DNA from: Parachlorella kessleri
Lineage: Eukaryota; Chlorophyta; Trebouxiophyceae; Chlorellales; Chlorellaceae
Direction: 5' to 3'
Assembly (NCBI GenBank): GCA_001598975.1
Contig: BBXU01001240.1
Location: 1-64,000, forward strand
DNA: 64,000 bases
Part shown: positions 1-9,086 of the stretch, piece by piece
How positions within the stretch are numbered: position 1 is the first letter of the stretch
How the letters are laid out: each line of letters begins with the position of its first letter
Notes under the pieces: generated by a model
What the model was told of the DNA's origin: nothing
Databases searched by the model: none
Seen by the model: the letters and a program-made list of their open reading frames with translations, nothing else
Translations under genes and position numbers: made by a program

Positions 1-184
1 GGGGGGGAGACCCTTCAACCTACCTTGAGCGAGCTAGCGATCTAGCTAGGCCGTCCCATGGCTGGTGCGCAGCGCGCACGCCTCGCTCAAGCCTCGCCCG
101 GTTCTCCTAACCACCACCAAGTGACACCCGCTGACTCCTCGTGCCACCGCCCGCTGACTCCTTGTGCCGCGCCCCACCACGCAG

Positions 185-400
185 ATGGCGGAGTTTGAGA
201 GCGACACCTTTGAGCTGGACGGGCAGGAGTGCGTGATGAACCTGGTCTCCTACCCCACCATCTGCGTGCGCCGCGACTTCCTGGACGCCGCGGTGCGCAA
301 CCTGCTGCGCGGCATGGCGGCCCCGGCGGGGCCCGCTGCTGCTGTGCCTGCTTTGGGTGTTCCCCGCCTCCACCCGCCCGGCTCCTTCGTCACACCTTGA
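185..400 (+). CDS. Unrecognised gene, probable terminal exon (partial)
   Basis: An open frame of 71 codons begins directly after a pyrimidine-rich acceptor ending in gcag at 181-184 and ends with TGA at 398-400. The first ~43 residues look like real protein: charged and hydrophobic residues alternate around VMNLVSYPTICVRRDFLDAA. The last ~25 residues are Ala/Pro-rich and may be a read-through of an unrecognised intron. The ATG at 185 coincides with the acceptor, so I treat it as an internal methionine of an exon whose upstream part lies outside the window, not as a proven start. I do not recognise the family. The reading could be wrong past residue 45. Confidence 0.35.
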   Translation: MAEFESDTFELDGQECVMNLVSYPTICVRRDFLDAAVRNLLRGMAAPAGPAAAVPALGVPRLHPPGSFVTP

Positions 401-1541
401 AGTGAACTGGCTGGTGCCTGGGCTGCCGTGGTGGCCAGGCTTGCTGGCTTGAACGGCGGGCAGCGGTTTGGAGTTGTGGCGGCCAAGTGAGGCTGGAAGC
501 CTGCCTAGCTGGGTAGTCCGAAGTGGACCCTTGCGAGCATGGGGTGATGAGTGCTCGTGCGTCCCCAGGGCTTGGAGTTGCGAGGGTGTTTACCGTACCT
601 GCCCTGGGCAGTTGCTGTCTAGGACGCATCAAGCCAACCAGCGGAAGTGAGCTGCGGCCTGGACTTAATGAGATGTGCCGTGCCTGGGTGAGCGTATGGG
701 GCGTGCTGCTGCGACCCCGCCTGTTAGCATGACTTGCGGCAGAGATTGCTCTGGAGAGATTGCGTGTGTCTGACTCGTTGCTAGCGTGGGGACGTCCTTA
801 CCCAGGGTGTGTTGAGTGTGTGCTGGAGCAGGAGGCGTCTTGGCCGGCTGTGGGTACTGCTGGTGCCAGTCAGTGAGTGAACACCTGATGGAAAGAGCGG
901 GAGCGAGCGTGTGCAACCCAGAATTCTTTGTGCTTTGAATCCAAGCTAGCGGCATGATTGTGAGCGGAACCCCCCAGCACTTGCTAAGGCGCATGCATGG
1001 TTTGCTGGCCAGTGCTGTTACACTCCCCTGTCACCAAGTGTTTTAGGTTTGGTCTTTCTTGACGCCCCTGCTTTTACTTGCGTCTGCTGACAAGGATTCT
1101 CCTCCCGCTGATATTGCTTGCTGACCCTGTCAAGGGTCCATCGTGTTGTGATTTGGAAGAAAGGCTGCTTGCGCTGCCACTTGCCCGAAGAGTACTATTG
1201 TCTGTTTCAGTGTAAGGCGTGTGGCGGACTGGCTTGAGAGCAGAGGGTTGCAGGGCAAGTGACAAGGTACATGCTCAACCACTCGGGCACATCCTACACA
1301 CCTTTTACCCTGCACTCACAGCTCGAAGGGACTAGGGCATACCAAAAACGCAGTAGAGCTGCGCACCTCCTGAGCATCTCTTGGCGAGACACCTCTGGAC
1401 GTGTCGTAAATAGAAGGGACATGTCTAATCTCTGTGAGCCCGGCCATCCGCCATCGCCTGAGTGAGAACTGGCGAGCACCCAGCTGATGCCATGCAGCCT
1501 TATCATCAGCCCAGCCACCAGTGGTGGATGTGCGGCAAGTG
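401..1541. other. Intergenic region, nothing recognised
   Basis: About 1.1 kb between the unrecognised exon and the 3' end of the EF-P gene. Only short frames without family resemblance are present. It must hold the two converging 3' ends. Confidence 0.5.
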
Positions 1542-3811
1542 CTATTGCCCTCCCGCCCGCCGTACAAAGCTGCGTTCCACGGTGTTAACTATAATCTCCT
1601 CCCCCCGTTGAACAAAGGGCGGCACCATCACCTGCAGGGCAGCCGCGGCCAGGGATGCACTTGCTGGAAGGCCCCCTACCAATGACAGGAGTAAGACCTG
1701 CCACACTCAAACACGCTGTCTGCCGGGTTGCCGGTGCGTGTGCATGTCTTGTGGGACATGCAGGTGCATGCAGCGCTGCCAGGTGGACGCCTTGCACCTC
1801 GCCCCGCCATGACATAACCCCCGTGCCACGTCAGGCCACGTCCATGCGGGCACACCTCCATGCGGGCACACCACACCGGGTACTCTCCGCAGCCGCCAGC
1901 ACCTCAGTGTCAGCCCGCTACAGCAGGCATGGTGACCTCACCTTGACGCCATTCTGCAGCACCGCAGGCTTGTAGCTGGGGGCCACAGTCTCGCCCTTCA
2001 TAGACGGGGCCGCCTCCTCTACCCTCAGTGTCACTGTCTCCGGCACTGCCCCTGTACAGGCCAGCCCAGCAGCCTTTGCCTCTGCTTCGGACTCCCCAGG
2101 ACACACATACGACCCTTGGTTGCCCTGCTCTTGGTGCGCCTGCCCAGTGCCCGGCGCTGCCATATCACCTGTTGGAGCACTCCTGCGCTGTGCCTGCTGC
2201 AGGACGACCAGCCGATGACCAGCCTGCTTCCTTTGGCCAACTTTGGAGTGGTGCCTGGGACCTGGCACTGGCGCACTTCAGTAGCAGCTTGCCTGTGACT
2301 GGCGAGCCGTCATGGAAGCTGAGGGTCAGCTCCAGCCCCTCTGCCAGGTATGCTGCCTGCTCCCCAAACATGTCCTCATCCACCGCCACCTGCTCAAACG
2401 TCTCCAGGTCCATGCAGTGCACAAAGCTGCCTGCAGACAGGCAGGCACACATCCAGGGCTTAGCAAGACTCTTTGAAAGCAGAGGGGGGTTCTTTTATCT
2501 GGTGGGGGGACTGGGGGGGCAGGGAGAGGTCGACGCTGAGGCCACCAGAGCAGCAGCATTGTTCATAGGATCATGGCCGGCTCAAAAGATGGTGGGTAGG
2601 TCAGTGATGCAGGTGTGATAGCATTGAAAACCACGATGTGAGTAATACATTCAGGCAACGTAAAAATCGTCCTCATCTCTTGACCATGAATTGGTGGCCT
2701 CCCCACAAATTTCCGCCTTCTTGCCATAGCAGATTCAAACACCCTGCCCTACCCTGCAACCATGTCTTGGATCCCCAAAGATTGATGCCTTGGTAAGCAG
2801 TATCACAAGCACCTCACCCTAGGCCACACAGTACACCGTGCACACGGCCGGGGTCCCGCCCCCCCCTCTACTCCCAGTCCCACCCACCCTCCTTATATAA
2901 GCACTGGTACTTGCGGTCTTCCAACCTCACAAGCTCCACCATGTCATAGGGCCGCTGGCGGTGAAGGTGCTTGTTCTTAGTCACCAGGTCGCGCAGCTCA
3001 AACTGCAGGGTGCAGGCATACACACATTGCAACTCAGCCACGCAGCCTTCTTGGCTCTCGTCCTCTCGGCTGCCTGCAGCTCCTGGCCCAAAGCACTGAG
3101 GGCTAATCTGTGCTGCTAGGCAGGCGCTGCTAGTACCTGCAGCCTGCCTAGCCCACCAGGACCGGTGCGCCAATACCAATGCAGGCACATACTATCGCAG
3201 CCGCAGTCAGTCTGAGTCCCCGACGCTCGGCCCACCTGCACATTCCCTAGCTGACGTCCTGCACCTTGTGTGTGTTGGTGCTTGACAACCTGCATGAGCC
3301 TCCCATTCACCTCCAGCACATTGCCGCTGCGGACCTGCACGGCAGTGCGTAAGCACTGATGGGCTCCCACACCACATACCAAACCCGGTAACGCAGCAGA
3401 AGACAAGCCTGACTCGACAGGCGTGCCATCAGGAGCGGACATTGTTGTGCCTGCCAGGACTGGGAAGTGATTAATTCCAGGAGGTGCTTGCTGAGTTCAA
3501 AGAGTACAGCTGACAGCCTGCTTGTCCCACCGCACTCGCGGCCCTGATAAGGTTGACGTACCACCAGACCGACTCTGTACCCAGATGTGCTGATACCGTT
3601 GTGCACAAGCCAGTCATAGTTGCGCTACGATGGCTGCATGCCTGACATGCCCCCCCACCTCGTTGGCCTGCTTCTTGACGCCTCTGAGCTGCAGGCATAC
3701 AGCTGCTTCGCAGAAGCTTGGTAGGCAAGAAGCATGTGAGGGGTGCAGAAGCTCAAGCGACTCCTTGTAAACGAAGGAGCGCAGGCTGATCAGAGTTTGT
3801 AAGCCCCTCAT
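1542..3811 (-). CDS. EFP: Elongation factor P, organellar
   Basis: EF-P relieves ribosome stalling at polyproline stretches. A bacterial-type EF-P in an alga should act in the plastid or mitochondrion. Proposed exons on the minus strand are 3811-3659, 3334-3236, 3002-2888, 2430-2293, 2051-1942 and 1631-1542. Lengths and phases give 234 residues. All three EF-P parts are visible: the N-terminal KOW-like domain (RGVKKQANEVRSGNVLEVNG, then QVVKHQHTQ), the central OB domain (FELRDLVTKN to MDLETFEQV), and the C-terminal OB domain ending in VMVPPFVQRGEEIIVNTVER. The domain I tip, modified on Lys or Arg in bacteria, reads GAGRQ, so Arg is the candidate residue, as I expect for plant organellar EF-P. 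The intron between 2293 and 2051 starts with GC instead of GT; this choice restores both frame and family spacing. The first exon and ATG at 3811 are the least certain part, because the ~40 residue leader is poor in Arg for a transit peptide. Confidence 0.85.
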
Positions 3812-4063
3812 AACAAACTGAAGCTTCGAGTCCTTGAGGTGTGATACTTTTCATTGCTTTGGTGAATTCCTGCTGGACGGAATGCAAAGGTTTGGGTTTC
3901 GGTGATGGCACGATTAGTAGTACTGCAGGGCCTATCCTCACATCTAACTCCAAGCAGGGAATGCAAATTCTCTGCATTCTTTATTCCTAATCTTAGAACG
4001 CTGCACGCTTGAGCTTTGGGGCAGTAAGGAGCGATCTGTGCATCCCACAGTTGGCTTGCAACC
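3812..4063. promoter_or_regulatory. Divergent promoter region between EF-P and the tRNA-binding protein gene
   Basis: The two start codons lie 252 bases apart in head-to-head orientation, and both products act in translation. The segment should hold both 5' UTRs and the core promoters. I see no convincing TATA box. If the EF-P leader has an extra upstream exon, the promoter would be even shorter. Confidence 0.45.
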
Positions 4064-5950
4064 ATGGCAGCAATGCAGGTGTTCAAGACGAGCACTCTCT
4101 CTGTGCAACTAAGCCTGACGCGGTCCTTGCACCACTTTCACCTAGTGCCCACCCCCAAGCAACACCTGGGGTGCAGGCTCACAGCGCAGTGCTTGCAAGC
4201 TCGCAGTGCTACCCGGCTGGTTGTTGCAGCGGCAGAGACCGAGGCTGCGTCAGGTAGGCCGTCTGCTTTTGGTCAACCCAGCTCACACGGCTGCCTGGCT
4301 TGACAGAAGCTGTTGGCTCTCTTGCGTGGCGGAGACGGGAAGACTGTGCACCTGTCTCTCCCTGTCATTGAAGTAGTCGTTGCTCCTCACCCTGTGTTCC
4401 AGCTGCCCCTGCCGCCGCCGCTGAGCTGCCAGACGTAAGCAAGGTTGACATCCGTGTGGGCAAGATTCTGAAGTGTGAGGCGCACCCTGATGCCGACAGG
4501 TGTGTTTGCGAGCTGTCCCACTACGCTGCAGCTACCGACAGTCTGCAATAATGCTGGGCACAGGGATTTCTGCAAGGGGGCGTGTGCCAGATGCATTTCA
4601 CCGTGACGGAGCACCGCGTGCAGGTTAGAGGCCATTTTCCTCTGGGGCGGTGTTGGTAATACAGACTGGCTCGTTTCTAACTAGTTTCGATTTAGTGCTG
4701 GTTGCAATGCTTTGGCTGGCTTTGCTTGGTCAGGCTAGCCTCACAGCGATCCGCGACGCGTACTTGACCCCCTTCTGTGCAGCTTGTACGTGGAGCAGAT
4801 TGATGTGGGGGAGGAGGAACCCCGCACCATTGTGAGCGGGCTTGTCAAGTACGTGCCCCTGGACCAGATGCAGGTGCGGAGGAGCAGTCTTGGTTTCCAA
4901 TCAAATAAATAAATACGCCCAGGCCTCAAGGACACAGCCGCAGCCTTTAAAATTTCCATGGAGACCATATAGCAAGCCGACACTTGCCGGGGGGGCGGTC
5001 ATGCGTGCCAAGCCGATGGCTGACTGATGCGGGCACCTGGCGTGTTCCCTGGCAGCTGGCAGCACCCAAAGGGGTCAGCCCGAGACATCCCAGGGCAGTG
5101 GCGCCCGCACCATGGCCGCTGCAGTGGACCCACCAAGCACTATACTTACCTGCTGGCTGTGCAGGACCGCATGGTGCTGGTGCTGGCCAACCTCAAGCCC
5201 CGCAACATGAGGGGCGTCAAGTCCAACGGCATGCTGCTGTGCGCCTCCAACGCCGAGCACACGGAGGTGGAGCCGCTGTCGCCGCCTGAGGGGGCCGCGG
5301 TTGGAGAGCGGGTGTTCTTTGGGGAGGAGGGGCGGGAGCAGGGGGAGGCAGCCAACCCCAACCAGGTGAATGGTGCTGTTTCGTCTCACCAAGCTCAGTT
5401 TAGTCCACTTCGGCCTGGTCTAGTGTAGTCTTGGCTAGTTATGGCTAGCCTAGTGCAACAGCGCGCCGGGCGGTGGCGTGGGGAGAGTGAGGAAGCTCCT
5501 TGGACGGGTGCGGGCGGTGTGATTCCGAACATGTAGCTGCATGCTGTCATGGGGGCGTGGGCATGGCAATGTCAGGCAGCCGGAGGATGCGGCGGGTGCA
5601 ACATTTGGTAGCGGGAGCAGGCAGGAATCTGAGGGCGCCGTGCAGTGTGCGTATGTAGTGGCAGCTGGCATGGCTTGTTTCTTAGCTTAACTCTTCGGAT
5701 ATGGGTTAGCCACTCATCGCCAGCCAGCTGTGCATAGCAAGCCCTCCACAAGTCTCCGTGGTACCAGCGGTGACAGCACCTCCATCACTGCTCCCTCCTG
5801 CCGCAGCTTCAGAAGAAGAAGATCTGGGAGGCGGTGCAGCCGCTGCTGAAGACCGACGGCGAGCGAGTGGCCGGCTTCCAGGGCCGGCCCATGCTGACAA
5901 GTGCGGGGCCAGTCACCGCATCTACGCTTGCAGGAGCCAATATTTCTTGA
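4064..5950 (+). CDS. AIMP1/EMAPII-type tRNA-binding protein, probably organelle-targeted
   Basis: Exons are 4064-4253, 4403-4499, 4783-4873, 5165-5365 and 5807-5950; they join to 240 residues. The first ~63 residues ([20 protein letters not shown] onward) are Arg/Ser-rich and poor in acidic residues, like a transit peptide. The rest is the EMAPII/Arc1p C-terminal module: an OB-fold tRNA-binding domain from about residue 73 with [40 protein letters not shown] and VPLDQMQ, then [20 protein letters not shown] and the terminal [19 protein letters not shown]. The same module is found in human AIMP1, yeast Arc1p and the C-termini of plant MetRS and TyrRS. Proteins of this family bind tRNA and can dock on aminoacyl-tRNA synthetases. 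No synthetase domain is fused here. It is divergently paired with EF-P. Confidence 0.88.
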
Positions 5951-6558
5951 GTGTGCTATTTCGTGGCTGACTTATGAATCGGTAGGGTTAGCCTGTAGCT
6001 TGTAACAGAGGTAGGGTGGCCCAGCAAGTCGCTGGTGGTACAAGGCAAGCCACAGGCGCTGGCAGCAGGCAACAGTAGGCAGTAGGAGAGGAAAGGGGGA
6101 TTAACAGGCTGTGTGAGGAATTACTGCAAAGCTTGAAATCGACCACACAGGGCTTGGCCACATGGCACGTCATGGCCTGATGCATTTGGGCATGAAGGTT
6201 GTAAGCCCCACAGGGACCAGTCCAGCCAGCCAACTACTGCACAAGCCAGTCATGAGACGGAGTGCTCATCATGCCATAAACTGTCGCTTACGACGTGATG
6301 AGCACTGGAAAGATTGTCTGAGCAGCTGTCAATGGGTGCAGCTGCATGCAGTCAATCATCCCTGGCGGGTGTCCGTTCCCTCCAATTCTTGCAAGGCTTG
6401 CCCTCGCTTTCCAAACCTGATAGGGGCCACGCTGGTTACATTGCCTTTACATAGGTCGCTCGACTACTTGCGTTTCTAACAGTAGCCGAGGCCTAGGGGC
6501 GAAGGGTGCTTCTTCACTCAGACACGGCTCCTGCCGATCGTCAGAGGAACCGTGCATC
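5951..6558. other. Intergenic region, nothing recognised
   Basis: About 600 bases between two genes on the same strand. It should contain the 3' UTR of the tRNA-binding protein gene and the promoter of the ATP synthase subunit gene. No repeat or RNA gene was seen. Confidence 0.5.
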
Positions 6559-7254
6559 ATGAGTTCGAAGTTCCCTGCACACGCAATCACAAGGGAGCCC
6601 GCGCGGACGACTATAGCGAACAGCCTTAAGGAGATGTGAGTCTAGGACAGCAAGCCCGGCTCAAGGCGGAGAAACTCTTTCAGACTGTGAATCCCGCTAT
6701 CAAGCCACGTTTGTCTGTGTGTGCAGGTGGCCCTTTGTTGCGGGCTTCTCTCTAACTGGCTATATCTTCACAAAGGTGGCCCTCTCAGTGACAGGTGAGA
6801 GTGAGTGCCGTGTGTTCTGTGCCCCTGGAGCTACAGCATATGAGCCTCGGGCCCTGGCAACAGCAGTTGGTTAGCTAATTTGACGTGGTGACAGTCCTGC
6901 AACTATGTCAGCCTCAATGTGTCTTTCTGCTGCCCCCGCAGATGAGGATGTGAAGAACTCAAGTGAGTGGCAAAGTGCACAGTTTCTTTGACATGTTGCA
7001 GCACGGTATACATAAGATGTCTGATCGGTGTTGTTGCATCGTGCACTATGATTGTATGGTTCGTGCAGCAAGTAGTTTAGTTCCGTATGGTATTTCTTAG
7101 GTTGGCAAGGAATGATGCCTTGGGTGTTGGCAGGGCTTCTAAGCTAGTTCAGCTTTCCGGTCCTGCTGAGGGGGTGTCGACTTTCCCTCGTGGCTGACAC
7201 ACATGTTTCATTTCCTTTGCAGAGTTTGCTAACCCCAAGGGCCACAGCCACTGA
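6559..7254 (+). CDS. Mitochondrial ATP synthase 6 kDa small subunit (plant MtATP6 type)
   Basis: Four short exons, 6559-6635, 6727-6794, 6942-6962 and 7223-7254, encode 65 residues. The family is a single-span subunit of the membrane sector of mitochondrial F1Fo-ATP synthase in plants. The diagnostic order is present: a basic N-terminus (AITREPARTTIANSL), the membrane segment MWPFVAGFSLTGYIFTKVAL, then the acidic DEDVKNSKF box and a short basic tail ending in GHSH. Plant proteins carry WPFLVGFAVTG and EEDAKNS at the same places. The third exon is only 21 nt. Such genes are easily missed because no exon exceeds 26 codons. Confidence 0.85.
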
Positions 7255-7618
7255 GTCCTGAACTGGCAGGCAGTTGGGGAGCAGCGAGCGGCAGGCCATG
7301 GCGGACAGACCGGTATAGGTGTAGTCGGCAATGCAACGCTGCGCACGGCTCCTCCGTTGCAGCATACTGCAGCAGCCAGGATGACAGCGGCAGCTGCTGT
7401 TTTTGGTTAGTGATTTGTGCGACAGTCTTGCTGCCTTTGGGGCAGGGCAACGGTCGGCTGTTGTGCCTGTTATGCCTGTCAGACCTGCCGGCTGAAGTCT
7501 GGTGTTGAGCACCTTTGGACTTGGCGTGGCTGCAGTGTCTGGGACAGCATGTAGTCCTGACTTATACTGCTTCCTCATAGTTGCCACCTGAAGAGCTTAC
7601 AATGCGGACCAAGGCGAG

Positions 7619-7623
7619 TGTAA
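7619..7623 (+). terminator. TGTAA polyadenylation signal
   Basis: TGTAA, the usual chlorophyte poly(A) signal, lies 365 bases after the stop of the ATP synthase subunit gene. It is the best candidate in the convergent gap, but a five-base motif can occur by chance. Confidence 0.4.
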
Positions 7624-7733
7624 CAACCTGCGATCGTGCTTGTAGATAAAGGCTGCAGTGTTTGGAGGGCATCAACGCACACAACACCGTTGGAGGAACA
7701 GAGTCTCAGACGTTAACATTCATTATTAATCTT

Positions 7734-8399
7734 TCAAGGGTTGTACTCAAAAGGCTCAGTCACACCAAGCATTGCATTGACGGTAAAGGAAACGAATGCT
7801 ATTAAGCCAACAATGCCGCCCAACGCCAGCAGAGCAGTGGTTGGGCGCTTGAACAGGTCTACCAGCGGCTTCAGCGCCACATACGCCGTGCCCAACAGCA
7901 CTGAGAAGAAATAGCTTATGTACCGCAACACATTCGACCAGAAGCCAGCTTCGCCCTCTGCAATATCAAAGAGCACCTGTGCCGAATGGCTGTGGTAGCC
8001 TTCCCCGCCTGCCACCGCCGCGCCAGGTGCTGCCGCCAGCGCTGCCACTCCCACTAGTGCTGCGGCCAGCAGCAGCAGGTTCTGCCCGTCGCTGGGCCGG
8101 CTTGAGGCTACCAGACGGTGGCTAAGGTTCTCCAGTGGGCTGCCTGCTGGCTGGCTACCTGGCTCTGAGGGGCCCGGCACTGGCTCCTGCCCTTGGCGAG
8201 TTGCTTTGCTCCATTGCCGCGACCGACGCGTTGGAGGGGCAGACGAGCGTGTGCTGCCGAAAGCACGCAGGTTGGCTACAGGGGTAGCCTGGAGTAGCCA
8301 TGTGCGCTGCATCATGCCGAGACTTCCCGTTGGATATGAACTCGACCGATAACAAGATCTGAAAAGGTATGATGACGCCCAGCTTGTGATTGTTTGCAT
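7734..8399 (-). CDS. DUF751/Ycf33-like plastid membrane protein
   Basis: A single uninterrupted frame of 221 codons. The first ~95 residues are rich in Ser, Arg, Thr and Gln (for example TRRSRQWSKATRQGQ) and look like a plastid transit peptide. A hydrophobic stretch LLLLAAALVGVAALAAAPGA follows and may be a thylakoid or envelope targeting signal. Residues ~150-215 match the DUF751/Ycf33 layout: FWSNVLRYISYFFSVLLGT, then LKPLVDLFKRPTTALLALGG and GLIAFVSFTVNAMLGV, giving two membrane spans. Cyanobacteria and some plastid genomes encode Ycf33; here it is nuclear with a long leader. Function is not established. The gene is convergent with the ATP synthase subunit gene. The exact start is uncertain because internal Met codons at residues 29-30 could also serve. 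Confidence 0.75.
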   Translation of the reverse strand: MQTITSWASSYLFRSCYRSSSYPTGSLGMMQRTWLLQATPVANLRAFGSTRSSAPPTRRSRQWSKATRQGQEPVPGPSEPGSQPAGSPLENLSHRLVASSRPSDGQNLLLLAAALVGVAALAAAPGAAVAGGEGYHSHSAQVLFDIAEGEAGFWSNVLRYISYFFSVLLGTAYVALKPLVDLFKRPTTALLALGGIVGLIAFVSFTVNAMLGVTEPFEYNP

Positions 8400-9086
8400 A
8401 CTAAACCCGTTTACCGGGTACCCTCAATCGTACTGCCTCAGCTTGTGCAGCTCAAGTGTCAACTGCAATTTTCTTAGCATAGGTGGCAGGTAGTCGAACA
8501 TGGAGTGAGAGCTGGGCTGGACTGACAGGGCTTGATGCAGATTGACCTTAGTCTTGCTAGAGTGCTGAGCTAGTAGATGTCGCCCCTTTCTGTTGCAGTA
8601 CCCAACTGTGTATAGAAATGGAACTGGTACTGGAAGGCATTGTTAGTGCAGTGGCAGTGCGCAGTAAGTTGGCAAATGTTTGCATCCAACTTTACCTTCA
8701 GACTCTCAGAGTGGTATGCCTCAAATTCGCAACTGCCAACTATCCCTTTGAAACTGAGTTCACCTGTCATTTCGTAAGTGCATGAGCCAACCTTTACAAG
8801 AGGGTGAGAGAAACATAAAAATGGCACGAGCTTCAGACAAAAGCGCAACATTCCCGCAGCAGCTGGGAGGGCACAGTCTGCCGGAAAGCTACTTTGTACA
8901 GGCGTACTCAGTCAAGCATTACTTCAGGTTACAACTGTCAAGCTCCCACCCCAGGACGTGCTGCCAAGGCTGTCACCATTCAATACATGCAAAGGGTTGC
9001 ATGCCCATTGGGTGAGATTGCCAACTTATTTGCGACACCCTATCCCAGCTTTTCACACATCCCTACTTGCTCGCTTCCCTCAGCAT
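8400..9086. other. Intergenic region containing a dispersed repeat copy
   Basis: Lies upstream of the DUF751 gene and downstream of the C2-repeat gene, both on the minus strand. It contains one copy of the dispersed repeat family called R1 here (see 8476-8545). Nothing else was recognised. Confidence 0.5.
8476..8545 (+). repeat. Dispersed repeat family R1, copy a
   Basis: Starts agcataggtggcaggtagt, continues tggagtgagagctgggctgg and ends near gacagggcttgatgca. Four other copies sit at 25231-25294 (-), 38651-38700 (+), 45110-45195 (+) and 60600-60684 (-). The five are clearly homologous by eye over 45-85 bases. No coding capacity. Confidence 0.7.

Noticed and set aside
3955..4062. Extra upstream EF-P exon starting [10 protein letters not shown]
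   Set aside because: Its ATG would overlap the start codon of the divergent tRNA-binding protein gene, and no phase-correct donor was found.
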